From positions 2,294,001-2,358,000 of the forward strand of contig NZ_JACWIJ010000002.1 in NCBI RefSeq assembly GCF_017811175.1: a stretch of DNA of 64,000 nucleotides, given 5' to 3'. The notes beneath the pieces were generated by a model, which searched no databases, was not told the origin of the DNA, and worked only from the letters and a program-made list of their open reading frames with translations. Source of the DNA: Melaminivora jejuensis (GTDB taxonomy: Bacteria; Pseudomonadota; Gammaproteobacteria; Burkholderiales; Burkholderiaceae_C). A program made the position numbers and the translations under genes. Positions 47,411 to 62,902 of this stretch are shown here, piece by piece (position 1 is the stretch's first letter; each line of letters begins with the position of its first letter).

Positions 47411-48610
47411 TCAGAAAATCTCGAACAGGCCGGCTGCACCCATGCCGCCGCCGATGCACATGGTCACCACGCCCCACTTCGCTTTCTCGCCGCGCTGCTT
47501 GCGCCGCTGGCCTTCCAGCAGGATGTGGCCGGCCAGGCGCGCGCCGGTCATGCCGAAGGGGTGGCCGATGGAGATGGCGCCGCCGTTGACGTTCAGCCGC
47601 TCCATCGGGATGTCCAGCTTGCGCTGGCAGTACAGGGCCTGCGAGGCGAAGGCCTCGTTGAGCTCCCACAGGTCGATGTCCTGCACCTTCAGGCCGGCGC
47701 GCTCCAGCAGGCGCGGCACGGCAAAGACCGGGCCGATGCCCATCTCGTCAGGCTCGCAGCCGGCAATGGCAAAGCCACGGAAGGCGCCCAGGGGCGACAG
47801 GCCCAGGCGCTCGGCCTCCTTGGCTTCCATGATCACGCAGGCGGCTGCGCCGTCGGACAGCTGCGAGGCATTGCCGGCGGTGACGAACTTGCCCGCGCCC
47901 TTGACCGGCTCCAGCTTGGCCAGGCCTTCCAGGGTGGTGGAGGGGCGGTTGCAGTTGTCCATGGTGGCCACGGCCTGGCGGTAGGTGACCTCGCCGGTCT
48001 CCTTGTTCTTTTCCGCCATGCGCGTGGTGCAGTGGACGATCTCGTTGTCGAACACGCCGGAGCTTTGGGCTGCTGCTGTGCGCTGCTGGCTTTGCAGGGC
48101 AAAGGCGTCCTGATCCTCGCGCGAGATGCCGTAGCGCTGGGCCACCACGTCGGCGGTGTCGATCATCTCCATGAACAGCTCGGGCTTGTGTTCGACCAGC
48201 CAGGGGTCGAGGTGCGCGGCGCCGCTGCGCCCGGCCGGGTTCAGCAGCGAGATGCTCTCGGCGCCGCCGGCGATGATGGCCGGCACGCCTTCCAGCACCA
48301 CCCGGCCGGCGGCCACGGCAATCGCCTGCAGGCCCGAGGAGCAGAAACGGTTGATGACGGTGCCGCCTACCGTGACCGGCAGGCCGGCGCGCAGGGCGGT
48401 CTGGCGGCCGATGTTGCGGCCCATGGAGTTTTCCGGGTAGCCGCAGCCCCAGATCAGGTCTTCGATCAGGTTGGGATCAACGCCCGAGCGCTCGACAGCA
48501 GCGCGCACGGCAAAGGCGCCCAGCTCGGGGCCGGGCGTGGCGTTGAATTCGCCCCGGTGCGCCTTGGTCAGCGGCGTGCGGGCGGTGGAGACGATGACGG
48601 CTTCGCGCAT
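47411..48610 (-). CDS. Acetyl-CoA acetyltransferase / thiolase (PimB-like)
   Basis: A 399-aa thiolase that cleaves 3-ketoacyl-CoA. Catalytic residues are visible as C90 ([13 protein letters not shown]), the His of [15 protein letters not shown] and the Cys of [12 protein letters not shown]. It starts [14 protein letters not shown]. The gene lies between the FadB-like fusion and the dehydrogenase pair, giving a complete beta-oxidation set. Confidence 0.95.
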   Translation of the reverse strand: MREAVIVSTARTPLTKAHRGEFNATPGPELGAFAVRAAVERSGVDPNLIEDLIWGCGYPENSMGRNIGRQTALRAGLPVTVGGTVINRFCSSGLQAIAVAAGRVVLEGVPAIIAGGAESISLLNPAGRSGAAHLDPWLVEHKPELFMEMIDTADVVAQRYGISREDQDAFALQSQQRTAAAQSSGVFDNEIVHCTTRMAEKNKETGEVTYRQAVATMDNCNRPSTTLEGLAKLEPVKGAGKFVTAGNASQLSDGAAACVIMEAKEAERLGLSPLGAFRGFAIAGCEPDEMGIGPVFAVPRLLERAGLKVQDIDLWELNEAFASQALYCQRKLDIPMERLNVNGGAISIGHPFGMTGARLAGHILLEGQRRKQRGEKAKWGVVTMCIGGGMGAAGLFEIF

Positions 48611-48636
48611 GGGAAATACCTCGTAGGGGTTGAATG

Positions 48637-48677
48637 CAAAATTGATAGCTATCAGCGCTTGACTGGCAAGGGCTGGA
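48637..48677 (-). repeat. 40-bp dispersed repeat (upstream of the thiolase)
   Basis: AAAATTGATAGCTATCAGCG followed by CTTGACTGGCAAGGGCTGG, near consensus, in the gap between the FadB-like gene and the thiolase. Confidence 0.9.
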
Positions 48678-48693
48678 GGCGTTTTTCACTGTT

Positions 48694-48727
48694 TTCCCCT
48701 TTCCCCAGAAGGGGAGGGAGTGGGGAT
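48694..48727 (+). repeat. GC-rich palindromic repeat, copy C (intergenic)
   Basis: CCCCTTTCCCCAGAAGGGGA followed by GGGAGTGGGG, ending next to the stop codon of the FadB-like gene. Same family as the copies inside murF and uvrA. Confidence 0.7.
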
Positions 48728-48729
48728 GC

Positions 48730-50844
48730 TCAGGCGGCGCGGTTCAGGCTGTCGAAATCGCGGCCTTCGGCAACCAGCTTTTCCAGCAGCGGCGCGGGCT
48801 GCCAGAACAGCGGGTCTTCCTGGGCGAACTCGCGGATGTCGGCCAGCACCTTGGGCAGGCCCTGCATGTCGGCCCACTTCATCGGGCCGCCGCGCCAGCG
48901 CGGAAAGCCGTAGCCGAACAAAAAGGTGACGTCGATGTCCAGCGGACGCAGGGCGATGCCTTCTTCGAGCACGCGCGCGCCCTCGTTGACCATGGCGGCC
49001 ATGTAGCGGCGCATGATGTCCTCGTGCGTGAAGCTGCGCGGGGCAATGCCTTTCTTCGCGCGCTCGGCATCGACGATGGCCAGCACCTCGGGGTCTTCCT
49101 GGCCGATGCGCGCGCCCTGCGGGTACAGGTACCAGCCGCGCCCGGTCTTCTGGCCATACCAGCCGCGCTCGGCGATGCGGTCGGCAATCTCCACGTAGCG
49201 CGCCCTGGGGTCGCGCGTGGCGGCCTTGCGCTTGCGCGTGGCCCAGCCGATGTCGCCGCCGGCCAGGTCAGACACCTGGAACGGCCCCATGGGGTAGCCG
49301 AAGGCGCGCACTGCAGCGTCGATCTCGTAGGGGCTGGCGCCATCTTCCAGCACGTGGTTGGCGGCCTCGCGATAGACGGCCAGGATGCGGTTGCCGATGA
49401 AGCCGTCGCACACGCCGGCGCGCACCGGCACTTTCTTCATGCGTTTGGCCAGCTCGAAGGCCGTGGCCACCACGTCGGGCGCGGTCTTGGCGGCGACCAC
49501 GATCTCCAGCAGCTTCATGATGTTGGCCGGGCTGAAGAAATGCAGGCCGATCACGTCCTGCGGGCGCTGGGTGACGGCGGCAATCGCGTCGATGTCCAGG
49601 TAGGAGGTGTTGGTGGCCAGCACGCAGCCGCTCTTGCACACACGGTCGAGTTCGCGGAACACGGCCTTCTTGACCTCGATGTCCTCGAACACGGCCTCGA
49701 TGACCAGATCGACGTCCGCGATGTCGTCGTAGGACGTGCTGGGCGTATAGCGTGCCATGGTGGCAGCCTTGGCCTCGGCGCTCATGCGGCCCTTGGCGAT
49801 CAGGCCGTCATAGACTTTCTCCACGTTGGCCTGGCCACGGGCGATGGATTCGGCATCGCGCTCGATCATGGTCACCGACAGGCCGGCGTCCAGCGCCGAC
49901 ACGGCAATGCCGGCGCCCATGGTGCCGCCGCCGATGATGGCCACGTGGGCGAACGGGCGCGGCGCGGCGGCTTTGGCCTCGGGGATCTTGGCCGTCTCGC
50001 GCTCGGCGAAGAAGGCGTGTACCAGGCCGGCGCGCTGCGGGCTGTTCAGGCACTCCAGGAACAGCTCGCGCTCGCGCTTGAGGCCTTGCTCGAAGGTGAG
50101 CTCCAGCGCCGCGCGCACGCACTCGATGATCTTGGCGGGCGAGAACAGGCCGCGCGCCTTCCTGGCGGTGTCGGCAGCGAGTTGCTCGAGCTGCGCTGGC
50201 GCAGTGGCCGCGTCGGGGATGGGCAGGTCGCGGGTGCGGCGCACGCCAGCGCCGCTGGCCAGCAGCTCCCGGGCATAGGCCAGGCCGGCAGCCGTGGGGT
50301 CGTCGCCCTCGGCCAGCCTGTCCACCAGGCCGGCGGCCTGCGCGGCCTTGGCCGACAGATGCTTGCCCGAGAGCATCAGCTCGGCTGCGGCCACGGCGCC
50401 CATCAGGCGTGGCGAGCGCTGCGTGCCGCCGGCGCCGGGCAGCAGGCCCAGGTTCACTTCGGGCAGGCCCAGCTTGGCCCCAGGCAGCGCCAGCCGCCAG
50501 TGCGCGGCCATGGCCACTTCCAGCCCGCCGCCCAGCGCCGGGCCGTGGATGGCGGCGATGACCGGCTTGTCCAGCAGCTCCATGCAGTCGAGGACTTCGG
50601 GCAGCGCCGGCGGCTGCGGCGGCTTGCCGAACTCGCGGATGTCGGCGCCGGCGATGAAGGCGCGGCCCGCGCCCACCAGCAGCACGGCGCGCACGGCGGC
50701 GTCGCCCTGCGCCTGCCGGACGGCGGCCAGCAGGCCGGCGCGCACCGCCTGGCCCAGCGCATTCACCGGCGGGTTGTCGATACTGACCACCAGCACTTCG
50801 CCATCGAGGCGTGTGCTGACGGGAGAGGAAGTGGACTCGTTCAT
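48730..50844 (-). CDS. Bifunctional enoyl-CoA hydratase / 3-hydroxyacyl-CoA dehydrogenase (FadB/PimF-like)
   Basis: A 704-aa fusion. The N-terminal crotonase domain has GAGRAFIAGADIREFGKPPQ, HGPALGGGLEVAMAAHWRLA and LGLPEVNLGLLPGAGGTQR with both catalytic glutamates. The C-terminal dehydrogenase begins with VAIIGGGTMGAGIAVSALDA (NAD site) and has HFFSPANIMKLLEIV. It carries out hydration and the NAD-dependent oxidation. It is the first enzyme gene of the presumed catabolic operon; the transporter chimera lies just upstream. Confidence 0.95.
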   Translation of the reverse strand: MNESTSSPVSTRLDGEVLVVSIDNPPVNALGQAVRAGLLAAVRQAQGDAAVRAVLLVGAGRAFIAGADIREFGKPPQPPALPEVLDCMELLDKPVIAAIHGPALGGGLEVAMAAHWRLALPGAKLGLPEVNLGLLPGAGGTQRSPRLMGAVAAAELMLSGKHLSAKAAQAAGLVDRLAEGDDPTAAGLAYARELLASGAGVRRTRDLPIPDAATAPAQLEQLAADTARKARGLFSPAKIIECVRAALELTFEQGLKRERELFLECLNSPQRAGLVHAFFAERETAKIPEAKAAAPRPFAHVAIIGGGTMGAGIAVSALDAGLSVTMIERDAESIARGQANVEKVYDGLIAKGRMSAEAKAATMARYTPSTSYDDIADVDLVIEAVFEDIEVKKAVFRELDRVCKSGCVLATNTSYLDIDAIAAVTQRPQDVIGLHFFSPANIMKLLEIVVAAKTAPDVVATAFELAKRMKKVPVRAGVCDGFIGNRILAVYREAANHVLEDGASPYEIDAAVRAFGYPMGPFQVSDLAGGDIGWATRKRKAATRDPRARYVEIADRIAERGWYGQKTGRGWYLYPQGARIGQEDPEVLAIVDAERAKKGIAPRSFTHEDIMRRYMAAMVNEGARVLEEGIALRPLDIDVTFLFGYGFPRWRGGPMKWADMQGLPKVLADIREFAQEDPLFWQPAPLLEKLVAEGRDFDSLNRAA

Positions 50845-50904
50845 GGTGGTGTCTCCGGATGGGGGTTGATCAATCAGGTCAATCAGGGGCGCGGCGGCCT
50901 CAGC

Positions 50905-51474
50905 CTACGGCAGGCACGCGAGCCTGGGGCGGCGCAGCCTGCGCAGTGCCACGTAGAGCATCATCACAATGGTGATGGCCATGAAGGCGCCGCTCAGCGG
51001 GCGCGTGAAGAACACGCTGAAGTCGCCGCGCGCCAGCAGCAGCGCGCGGCGGAAGTTCTCCTCGACCATGGGCCCCAGCACGAAACCCAGCAGCAGCGGC
51101 GCAGGCGGAAAGCCCAGCGCGGCAAACAGGTAGCCGGCCACGCCCAGGGCAATGACCACGCCCACGTCGAACAGGTTGTTGTTGCCGCTGTAGACGCCCA
51201 CCATGCCGCCGATGATGGCGCTCCAGGGGCGCAGGTGCGCACGCACCACCTGGGAAAACGGCTCCTGCCGGCTGTCGGCCAGGACTTCATCGGGCGAGTC
51301 GGGCGTGACCGCGATCAACAGGCCGATGGCCAGCATGATGACGCCCAGCAGGAGGGGGAAGAGGCCCGGCCCCATGCGGGCCAGAGAGCCTATGGTGTAG
51401 TTGTTGCTGCCCACGATGGTGCCCAGCCCGACCAGGGCCATCAGGCCGCCGGACAGGTACTTGTGCTTGATCAT
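50905..51474 (-). CDS. Chimeric TctB-TctA protein (remnant of a tripartite tricarboxylate transporter)
   Basis: A 189-aa membrane protein made of two unrelated parts in one frame. Residues 1-90 (NYTIGSLARMGPGLFPLLLG, then VIMLAIGLLIAV, ending RPWSAIIGG) are the TctB small subunit N-terminal half. Residues 92-189 (VGVYSGNNNLFDVGVVIALG, FPPAPLLLGFVLGPMVEEN and ARGDFSVFFTRPLSG) are the C-terminal end of the TctA large subunit. A deletion of the rest of tctB and most of tctA with an in-frame join near 51205 explains it. Transport function is very unlikely, though the product could still insert in the membrane. Confidence 0.85.
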   Translation of the reverse strand: MIKHKYLSGGLMALVGLGTIVGSNNYTIGSLARMGPGLFPLLLGVIMLAIGLLIAVTPDSPDEVLADSRQEPFSQVVRAHLRPWSAIIGGMVGVYSGNNNLFDVGVVIALGVAGYLFAALGFPPAPLLLGFVLGPMVEENFRRALLLARGDFSVFFTRPLSGAFMAITIVMMLYVALRRLRRPRLACLP

Positions 51475-51632
51475 TGCCGTGTGTCTCCTGAGTGGCAAGC
51501 GGCGGTGCCAATCCGCAAATCTCTGCCTTGACGCACCACTGAGCGAGGCTTTTTCTGACACGGCATATCGGATTGGCGGGACGGGATGGCTCATTTTGCT
51601 TGGCTAGCTGTTTTTTACAATCCCATGTTTCA

Positions 51633-51647
51633 TTGACAGAGCGTCAA
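51633..51647. promoter_or_regulatory. Putative LysR-type operator
   Basis: Perfect inverted repeat TTGAC-AGAGC-GTCAA in the divergent region between the LysR gene and the Tct chimera, 21 bases before the LysR ATG. A second TTGACG half-site follows at 51655. Its position suits autoregulation and control of the divergent operon (inference). Confidence 0.55.
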
Positions 51648-51667
51648 AATAAATTTGACGATACGAC

Positions 51668-52573
51668 ATGGACTTGCAATCGCTGACCCTGCTGGTGGAG
51701 ATCATCGACAACGGCAACCTGAGCCAGGCCGCACGCAAGCTGCGCATGACCCGCGCCAACGTCAGTTACCACCTGACGCAGCTGGAAAAATCGGTGGGCG
51801 CGCAGCTGATCCGCCGCACCACGCGCCGCGCCGAGCCCACCGAGGTCGGCCTGCGCCTGTACGAGCATGGCCGCGCCATCCACAACGAGATGACCGCCGC
51901 GCGCGAGACCATTGCCAACCTGGGCCAGGGCCTGCAGGGCCGCGTCGGCATCAGCGTGCCCAGCGGCTATGGGCAAATGGTGATGGGCGACTGGCTGATC
52001 GAGTTCAAGCGCCTGTATCCGGGCATCGTGCTGGACGTGCTGTTCGAGAACCGCGCCGACCACCTGCGCGACGAGGTGGACATCGCCGTGCGCGTGATCT
52101 CCGAGCCGCCGCTGTCAGTGGTGGCGCGCAGCCTGGGCGAGATGCGCTACATCGCCTGCGCCTCGCGCGCCTGGGCTGCGGAGCACGGCCTGCCGCGCAC
52201 GCTGCACGAGCTGCGCGCCAGCCCGGTCATCACTTCGGGCGTGCTGGGGCGGCAGCTGCGCCTGTCGGCCTACCAGGGCGACGAGCGCCAGGAGGTCATG
52301 CTGGAGCCGACGCTGATCTCCGAGCACTTCCCGTTTCTGCGCCAGGGCATCCTGGCCGGCCTGGGCGTGGGCCTGGTGCCCGACTACGTGGTGCAGCAGG
52401 AGGTGGCCAGCGGCCAGGTGCTGGTCACGCTGCAGGACTACCGCCTGAGCATCTTCGGCACGCACCTGTATTTGCTGTACCTGCCCAACCGGCACCAGAC
52501 ACGGGCGGTGCGCACCTGCATCGAATTCCTGCTGGCCAAGGCGGGGCAAAGGGCAGAACCGGCAGCCCATTGA
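51668..52573 (+). CDS. LysR-type transcriptional regulator
   Basis: A 301-aa LTTR with an N-terminal winged helix-turn-helix (SLTLLVEIIDNGNLSQAARK and LRMTRANVSYHLTQLEKSVG), a linker helix and a two-lobed effector domain (GRVGISVPSGYGQMVMGDWL, AVRVISEPP, and ILAGLGVGLVPDYVV). It is divergent from the Tct chimera and the catabolic genes, so it probably regulates them in response to a pathway acid-CoA. The operator candidate lies just upstream. Confidence 0.93.
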   Translation: MDLQSLTLLVEIIDNGNLSQAARKLRMTRANVSYHLTQLEKSVGAQLIRRTTRRAEPTEVGLRLYEHGRAIHNEMTAARETIANLGQGLQGRVGISVPSGYGQMVMGDWLIEFKRLYPGIVLDVLFENRADHLRDEVDIAVRVISEPPLSVVARSLGEMRYIACASRAWAAEHGLPRTLHELRASPVITSGVLGRQLRLSAYQGDERQEVMLEPTLISEHFPFLRQGILAGLGVGLVPDYVVQQEVASGQVLVTLQDYRLSIFGTHLYLLYLPNRHQTRAVRTCIEFLLAKAGQRAEPAAH

Positions 52574-52621
52574 CCCGCTGCGCCTGTGGACGCACTATGA
52601 ACAAATAGTGCGCCCGCAACC

Positions 52622-53500
52622 TCAAGCCCCCTGGCGCGCCTGCAGCGCCGCCACGCGCTCCTCGATGGGCGGGTGCGAGGAAAACAGCTTGCCCAGGCTG
52701 CCGGTGATGCCCATGGCCTGCAGGCTCTTGGGCATCTCGCCGGGCACCATGCCGCCCAGGCGGTGCAGGGCGTTGATCATGGGCTGCTTGCGGCCCATGA
52801 GCTGCGCGGCGCCGGCATCGGCGCGGAACTCGCGCTGGCGCGAGAACCAGGCCACGATGATGGCCGCCAGAAAGCCCAGCAGGATGTCCAGCACGATGGT
52901 CGTGACCATGTAGCCGATGCCGGGGCCGGCATTGCTTTCATCGTTCTTGCGCAAGAAGCTGTCCACGGCATAGCCGATGGCGCGCGACAGGAACACCACA
53001 AAAGTGTTCATCACGCCCTGGATCAGCGCCATGGTCACCATGTCTCCATTGGCCACGTGGGCGACCTCGTGCCCGATCACGGCCTCGACCTCCTCGCGCG
53101 TCATGCCCTGCAGCAGGCCAGTGGACACCGCCACCAGGGCGGAATTCTTGAAGGCGCCGGTGGCAAAGGCATTGGCCTCGCCCTCGTAGATGCCGACCTC
53201 GGGCATGGCGATGCCGGCCTTGTCGGCGAAGCGCCGCACGGTCTCGACGATCCAGGCCTCGTCCTGGTTGCGCGGGGCGTTGATGATCGTGACGCCCATG
53301 CTCATCTTGGCAATGGGCTTGCTCATGAGCAGCGAGATGATGGCGCCGCCAAAGCCCATGACGAAGGCAAAGCCCAGCAGCGCGCCGAAGTTCATGCCAT
53401 TGGCCGTCATGTAGCGATTGACGCCCAGCAGGCTGGCGACGATGCCCAGCACCACCACCACGGCGACGTTGGTCAGCAGGAAAAGCGCTATGCGTTTCAT
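52622..53500 (-). CDS. htpX: Membrane zinc protease HtpX
   Basis: HtpX is an M48 metalloprotease for quality control of inner-membrane proteins. The 292-aa protein has two N-terminal membrane spans (about 4-24 and 36-58), the zinc motif HEVAH (144-148), two further spans around 160-215, and the third zinc ligand in [18 protein letters not shown]. It ends near [19 protein letters not shown]. It is convergent with the LysR gene. Confidence 0.96.
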   Translation of the reverse strand: MKRIALFLLTNVAVVVVLGIVASLLGVNRYMTANGMNFGALLGFAFVMGFGGAIISLLMSKPIAKMSMGVTIINAPRNQDEAWIVETVRRFADKAGIAMPEVGIYEGEANAFATGAFKNSALVAVSTGLLQGMTREEVEAVIGHEVAHVANGDMVTMALIQGVMNTFVVFLSRAIGYAVDSFLRKNDESNAGPGIGYMVTTIVLDILLGFLAAIIVAWFSRQREFRADAGAAQLMGRKQPMINALHRLGGMVPGEMPKSLQAMGITGSLGKLFSSHPPIEERVAALQARQGA

Positions 53501-53594
53501 GTCGAAAAAGGGAAAAAGACTCCACGGGGGAAGAAAAACCGCTTCGGCCAGGATGCCGGCGCGTCCGGCCTATGTGGGGCGCGCGCCAGCCGGT

Positions 53595-54386
53595 TCAAGC
53601 CGTGCGGGGTGGCCGGAAAACGAGCGGGTCATCATAAAAGCCCGCCGCCGCATTGCCCTCATCCCAGCCGGGTACACCCAGAACCGGCACCGGATTGAAG
53701 GGCTTGCCGGCCAGGGCCTCGGCGCTCAGCTGCGTGGCCAGCCAGGCATCGGCAGATGCTACTGTTTCAATAGCTGGAAGCGCTTGCAGGACATGGGCTG
53801 TGATGGGTTTTCGTGGTTGAACCAGCTTTTCCAGCAGCGCATGGCCGAACAGATGCAGCCGCGCCTGGCGCCACAGCGGACGCAGTTCGAGAAAGGCCCG
53901 CTGCCACTGCCGCTGCTCCAGCGCCGCCACCAGCGCAGGCGGGGCGCACAACAGCGCGCCGTTCTCGTCCAGCAGCGTGATGGCGTCGCGCAGCGGCCCG
54001 CGCCGGGCGCCGATGCCGTCCTGGGCAATGGCCTGCGCCTGCCAGGCGTTGAGCTGGCGCTTGGCGCGTGGCCAGTGCAGCCAGATCAGGCCGTTGAAAA
54101 AGTCATGCAGGTGCTCGCGCGTGGGCACGCGGCGCTGCTCGAAGATGAAGCGCTCGTAGGACAGGCCGGCGGGCAGCGCATCCTGGGCGGCGAAGTACAC
54201 GCCCGGGTCGGGCACCTGGCCCTGCTCGACCAGCGCATTGAGCGCCTGTGCCACGCCGGCGCCCTGCACCACTTGCTGCACGGCGAGTTGGCCCAGGACG
54301 CGATACGGCGCCAGCCAGGGGCGTTGCCAGTCGATGGCCGCCAGCGCCCTGGCGGCATCGGCGGCGCTCAGGCCGCCAGCCGCCAC
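53595..54386 (-). CDS. DUF3025 family protein
   Basis: A protein of about 263 aa from a GTG at 54386; the start is uncertain because no ribosome site is clear and the frame stays open further into pyrC. Family-like blocks are [37 protein letters not shown] followed by [20 protein letters not shown], and [18 protein letters not shown]. Function is unknown. A 40-bp repeat copy (53757-53805) encodes [12 protein letters not shown] in frame. Its start overlaps the end of pyrC, so the two are likely coupled. Confidence 0.82.
   Translation of the reverse strand: MAAGGLSAADAARALAAIDWQRPWLAPYRVLGQLAVQQVVQGAGVAQALNALVEQGQVPDPGVYFAAQDALPAGLSYERFIFEQRRVPTREHLHDFFNGLIWLHWPRAKRQLNAWQAQAIAQDGIGARRGPLRDAITLLDENGALLCAPPALVAALEQRQWQRAFLELRPLWRQARLHLFGHALLEKLVQPRKPITAHVLQALPAIETVASADAWLATQLSAEALAGKPFNPVPVLGVPGWDEGNAAAGFYDDPLVFRPPRTA
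53757..53805 (-). repeat. 40-bp dispersed repeat (inside the DUF3025 gene)
   Basis: GCTACTGTTTCAATAGCTGG followed by AAGCGCTTGCAGGACATGGG; diverged copy read in frame by the host gene. Confidence 0.7.
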
Positions 54387-55420
54387 GCCAGTTGTTCGCC
54401 GCCGCGCAGCGGCTTCAGTTCGGCCTCGCCGAAGGCATAGCGCTCGGGGGCCGTCCAGGCCTCGCGGCGCAGGGTGATGGTGCTGCAATTGCGCGGCAGG
54501 CCGTAGAAATCCGCGCCGTGGAAGCTGGCAAAACCCTCCAGCCGATCCAGCGCACCGGCGGCGTCGAAGGCTTCGGCGTACAGCTCGATGGCAGCGTGCG
54601 CGGTGTAGCAGCCGGCGCAGCCGCTGGCGTGCTCCTTGAGATGCGCCGGGTGCGGGGCGCTATCGGTGCCCAGGAAGAATTTGTTGCTGCCGCTGGTGGC
54701 GGCCTGCACCAATGCCTGGCGGTGTACCTCGCGCTTGAGCACCGGCAGGCAGTAGTAGTGCGGGCGGATGCCGCCGGTGAAGATGGCGTTGCGGTTGTAC
54801 AGCAGGTGGTGCGCGGTGATAGTGGCGCCGGTGTGCGCATCGCTGTCTGCCACGTACTGCGCCGCCTCGCGGGTCGTGATGTGCTCAAAGACGATCTTCA
54901 GCCCGGGGAAGTCGCGCCGCAGCGGGATCAGCTGCTGCTCGATGAACACCGCCTCGCGGTCGAACAGGTCGATGTCCGGGCTGGTCACTTCGCCATGCAC
55001 CAGCAGCAGCATCCCGGCCTTCTGCATGGCCTCCAGCACCGGATGAATTCTGCGCAGGTCGGTCACGCCGGCGTCGCTGTTGGTCGTGGCGCCGGCCGGG
55101 TACAGCTTGGCGGCATGGATGCCGGCGGCCTTGGCGCGGGCGATCTCCTCGGGCGCCAGGTTGTCGGTCAGGTACAGCGTCATCAGGGGCTCGAACTGCA
55201 GGCCCGGCGGCACGGCGGCCAGGATGCGCTCCCTGTACGCCAGCGCCTGGGCGGCGGTGGTCACCGGCGGGCGCAGGTTGGGCATGATGATGGCGCGCCC
55301 GAACTGGGCGGCAGTGTGCGGCACCACGGTAGCCAGCGGCGCGCCATCGCGCACATGCAGATGCCAGTCGTCCGGGCGGGTCAGGGTCAAGGTGTCGGCG
55401 GGGGCGGCAGTATGTGTCAT
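54368..55420 (-). CDS. pyrC: Dihydroorotase PyrC
   Basis: PyrC (350 aa) closes carbamoyl-aspartate to dihydroorotate in pyrimidine synthesis. From the ATG at 55420 it contains [11 protein letters not shown] (zinc HxH), [24 protein letters not shown] with the carboxylated lysine, [16 protein letters not shown] and FLGTDSAPH with the catalytic Asp. This is the class II (PyrC) type. It precedes the DUF3025 gene with an overlap. Confidence 0.96.
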   Translation of the reverse strand: MTHTAAPADTLTLTRPDDWHLHVRDGAPLATVVPHTAAQFGRAIIMPNLRPPVTTAAQALAYRERILAAVPPGLQFEPLMTLYLTDNLAPEEIARAKAAGIHAAKLYPAGATTNSDAGVTDLRRIHPVLEAMQKAGMLLLVHGEVTSPDIDLFDREAVFIEQQLIPLRRDFPGLKIVFEHITTREAAQYVADSDAHTGATITAHHLLYNRNAIFTGGIRPHYYCLPVLKREVHRQALVQAATSGSNKFFLGTDSAPHPAHLKEHASGCAGCYTAHAAIELYAEAFDAAGALDRLEGFASFHGADFYGLPRNCSTITLRREAWTAPERYAFGEAELKPLRGGEQLAWRLAA

Positions 55421-55446
55421 GGGACGCGATTGTCCCATCGCGCCCC

Positions 55447-55482
55447 AAGAAAAAGCCCCGGCTGCGCTGCGGCAGCCGGGGC
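55447..55482 (-). terminator. Rho-independent terminator after uvrA
   Basis: On the minus strand an 11-bp stem GCCCCGGCTGC/GCAGCCGGGGC is followed by TTTTTCTT. It lies between the uvrA stop and pyrC. Confidence 0.85.
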
Positions 55483-55596
55483 AAACCCCATTGAAGGGGC
55501 GAGGGGTAACTCATGCAAATGACTGACGCGGATCCTAGAAAGGGGCGGGCTGGCGCCGCGTGGGTCACGGCCCGAACCCCTTGTAGGACTTGGACT

Positions 55597-61522
<5,926 letters not shown>

Positions 61523-61548
61523 GGGGGCGAAGGTGAGGCCGGGCGGCC

Positions 61549-61578
61549 AAAAAAAAACCCTGCACGGGTGTGCAGGGT
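61549..61578 (-). terminator. Rho-independent terminator after the porin gene
   Basis: On the minus strand the 8-bp stem ACCCTGCA/TGCAGGGT with a 6-base loop is followed by nine T. It lies between the porin stop and the uvrA start and separates the two units. Confidence 0.9.
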
Positions 61579-61652
61579 CTCTGGATTTCCAGTGGCAGGC
61601 CGTTTGCGCTGATGGCACGGCCCGCAGGGGGAGCAGCTTGCGCTGCCGGAAA

Positions 61653-62642
61653 TCAGAAGTTGTGGCGCAGGCCGACGGCGAAGGAGCTGAAATCCACGCC
61701 GGCAGCGCCGGTCATGTAGTCTGCGCCAGCCTTGTTGTCCACCTTGGTGTAGAAGGCATAGGCCTTGGTGCGCTTGCTCAGGTTGTAGTTGTAGCCCAGC
61801 GTCCACTGCGTGGCGGCGCTGTCGGCGACGTTCTTCCACTTGCTGGCGCGGCCTACGTTCACGTGGAACTCGGAGGCGCCCATCATGTAGGCCAGGGCCA
61901 GGCGGTAGTTGTTGCGCGTGCCCAGGATGTCCTCGTCGTTGCGCTGGTAGTAGCCGCCAACCACGAACTGGCCCATGGTGTACAGGCCACGCAGGCCCAG
62001 CTGCTTGTTGCCATCGGTCTGGCTGTAGCCGGCGCCGAGGTTGATGGCGCCGACGTTGTAGTTGGCTGCCAGGTCATAGCCGTTCTTGCCCCCGGTGGTC
62101 TGCTCGTGCAGATTCACCGCCACGTCCAGCGTGAGGCCGCCGAGGCTGGGGGTGCGATAGCCGATCTTGTTCTTGGTGCTCAGGCCGCCGAACCACACGG
62201 GGTCGTAGTAGAAAGCGTCAGAGGACGTGCCGGTGTCATGGTTGTGCATGCTCACGTAGTCGGCGGTGGCGAAATAGGACTCGGGCGTGAAGTTGCCCAG
62301 GCGCACCATGCCGAAGCCGCCCGACAGGTTGACTTCGCTCTGACGGGCGAAGCTCAGGCCGGTGCCGGTGTTGTGCGTCCAGCCCGAGCCGGCGCCATCG
62401 TCCGAATTGAAGCCGCTTTCCAGCTGGAAGCCAGCCTTCAGGCCGCCGCCCAGGTCTTCCACGCCCTTGAAGCCGAAGCGCGAGGAGTTGTTCTGCATCA
62501 CGGTCTTGCTCTCGTCGCCCACCTTCTGGCGCTCGACGGTGGTGTTCACGCGGCCATACAGCGTGACGCTGCTCTGGGCGAAGACAGCGGAGGTACCCAG
62601 CAGGGCGACGGTGGCCAGCAGCAGGCGATTGACTTTTTGCAT
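61653..62642 (-). CDS. Gram-negative general porin (Burkholderiales type)
   Basis: A 329-aa outer-membrane trimeric porin. The ATG at 62642 has AAGGAA upstream and gives a signal peptide MQKVNRLLLATVALLGTSAV ending FA, with mature protein starting QSSVTLYGRVN. Typical blocks are SRFGFKGVEDLGGGLKAGFQ, beta-strand alternation throughout, and the C-terminal FAVGLRHNF with the terminal Phe recognised by the BAM complex. It has its own terminator. Expression is likely high; no clear promoter was picked out. Confidence 0.95.
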   Translation of the reverse strand: MQKVNRLLLATVALLGTSAVFAQSSVTLYGRVNTTVERQKVGDESKTVMQNNSSRFGFKGVEDLGGGLKAGFQLESGFNSDDGAGSGWTHNTGTGLSFARQSEVNLSGGFGMVRLGNFTPESYFATADYVSMHNHDTGTSSDAFYYDPVWFGGLSTKNKIGYRTPSLGGLTLDVAVNLHEQTTGGKNGYDLAANYNVGAINLGAGYSQTDGNKQLGLRGLYTMGQFVVGGYYQRNDEDILGTRNNYRLALAYMMGASEFHVNVGRASKWKNVADSAATQWTLGYNYNLSKRTKAYAFYTKVDNKAGADYMTGAAGVDFSSFAVGLRHNF

Positions 62643-62840
62643 GTGGATTCCTTGTGAGATCGTGTGTCTATTGGGGATTCGGATGAGGCATCCGGCTTCT
62701 GAAACCACCACTGGCCCGCAGACGCCCTGGGCACCCAAGGGCAGGATTTTAGGTGGCGCGGCAGGGCAAACCGGTGCAGAAAGCAGGAGCTTCGAGGCTG
62801 CTGATGTTTTGCTGCAACAACTGCGCGCGAGACGATACGC

Positions 62841-62864
62841 CAAAGCCCTCTTGCGAGGGCTTTG
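62841..62864 (-). terminator. Hairpin downstream of the MFS gene
   Basis: Perfect 10-bp stem CAAAGCCCTC/GAGGGCTTTG with a 4-base loop, between the MFS stop and the porin promoter. It lacks a long T-run on the minus strand, so it is only a probable terminator. Confidence 0.6.
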
Positions 62865-62902
62865 GGGCAGCCGTTCAGGCGCGGCAGCGATTCAGCCAGC
62901 CA

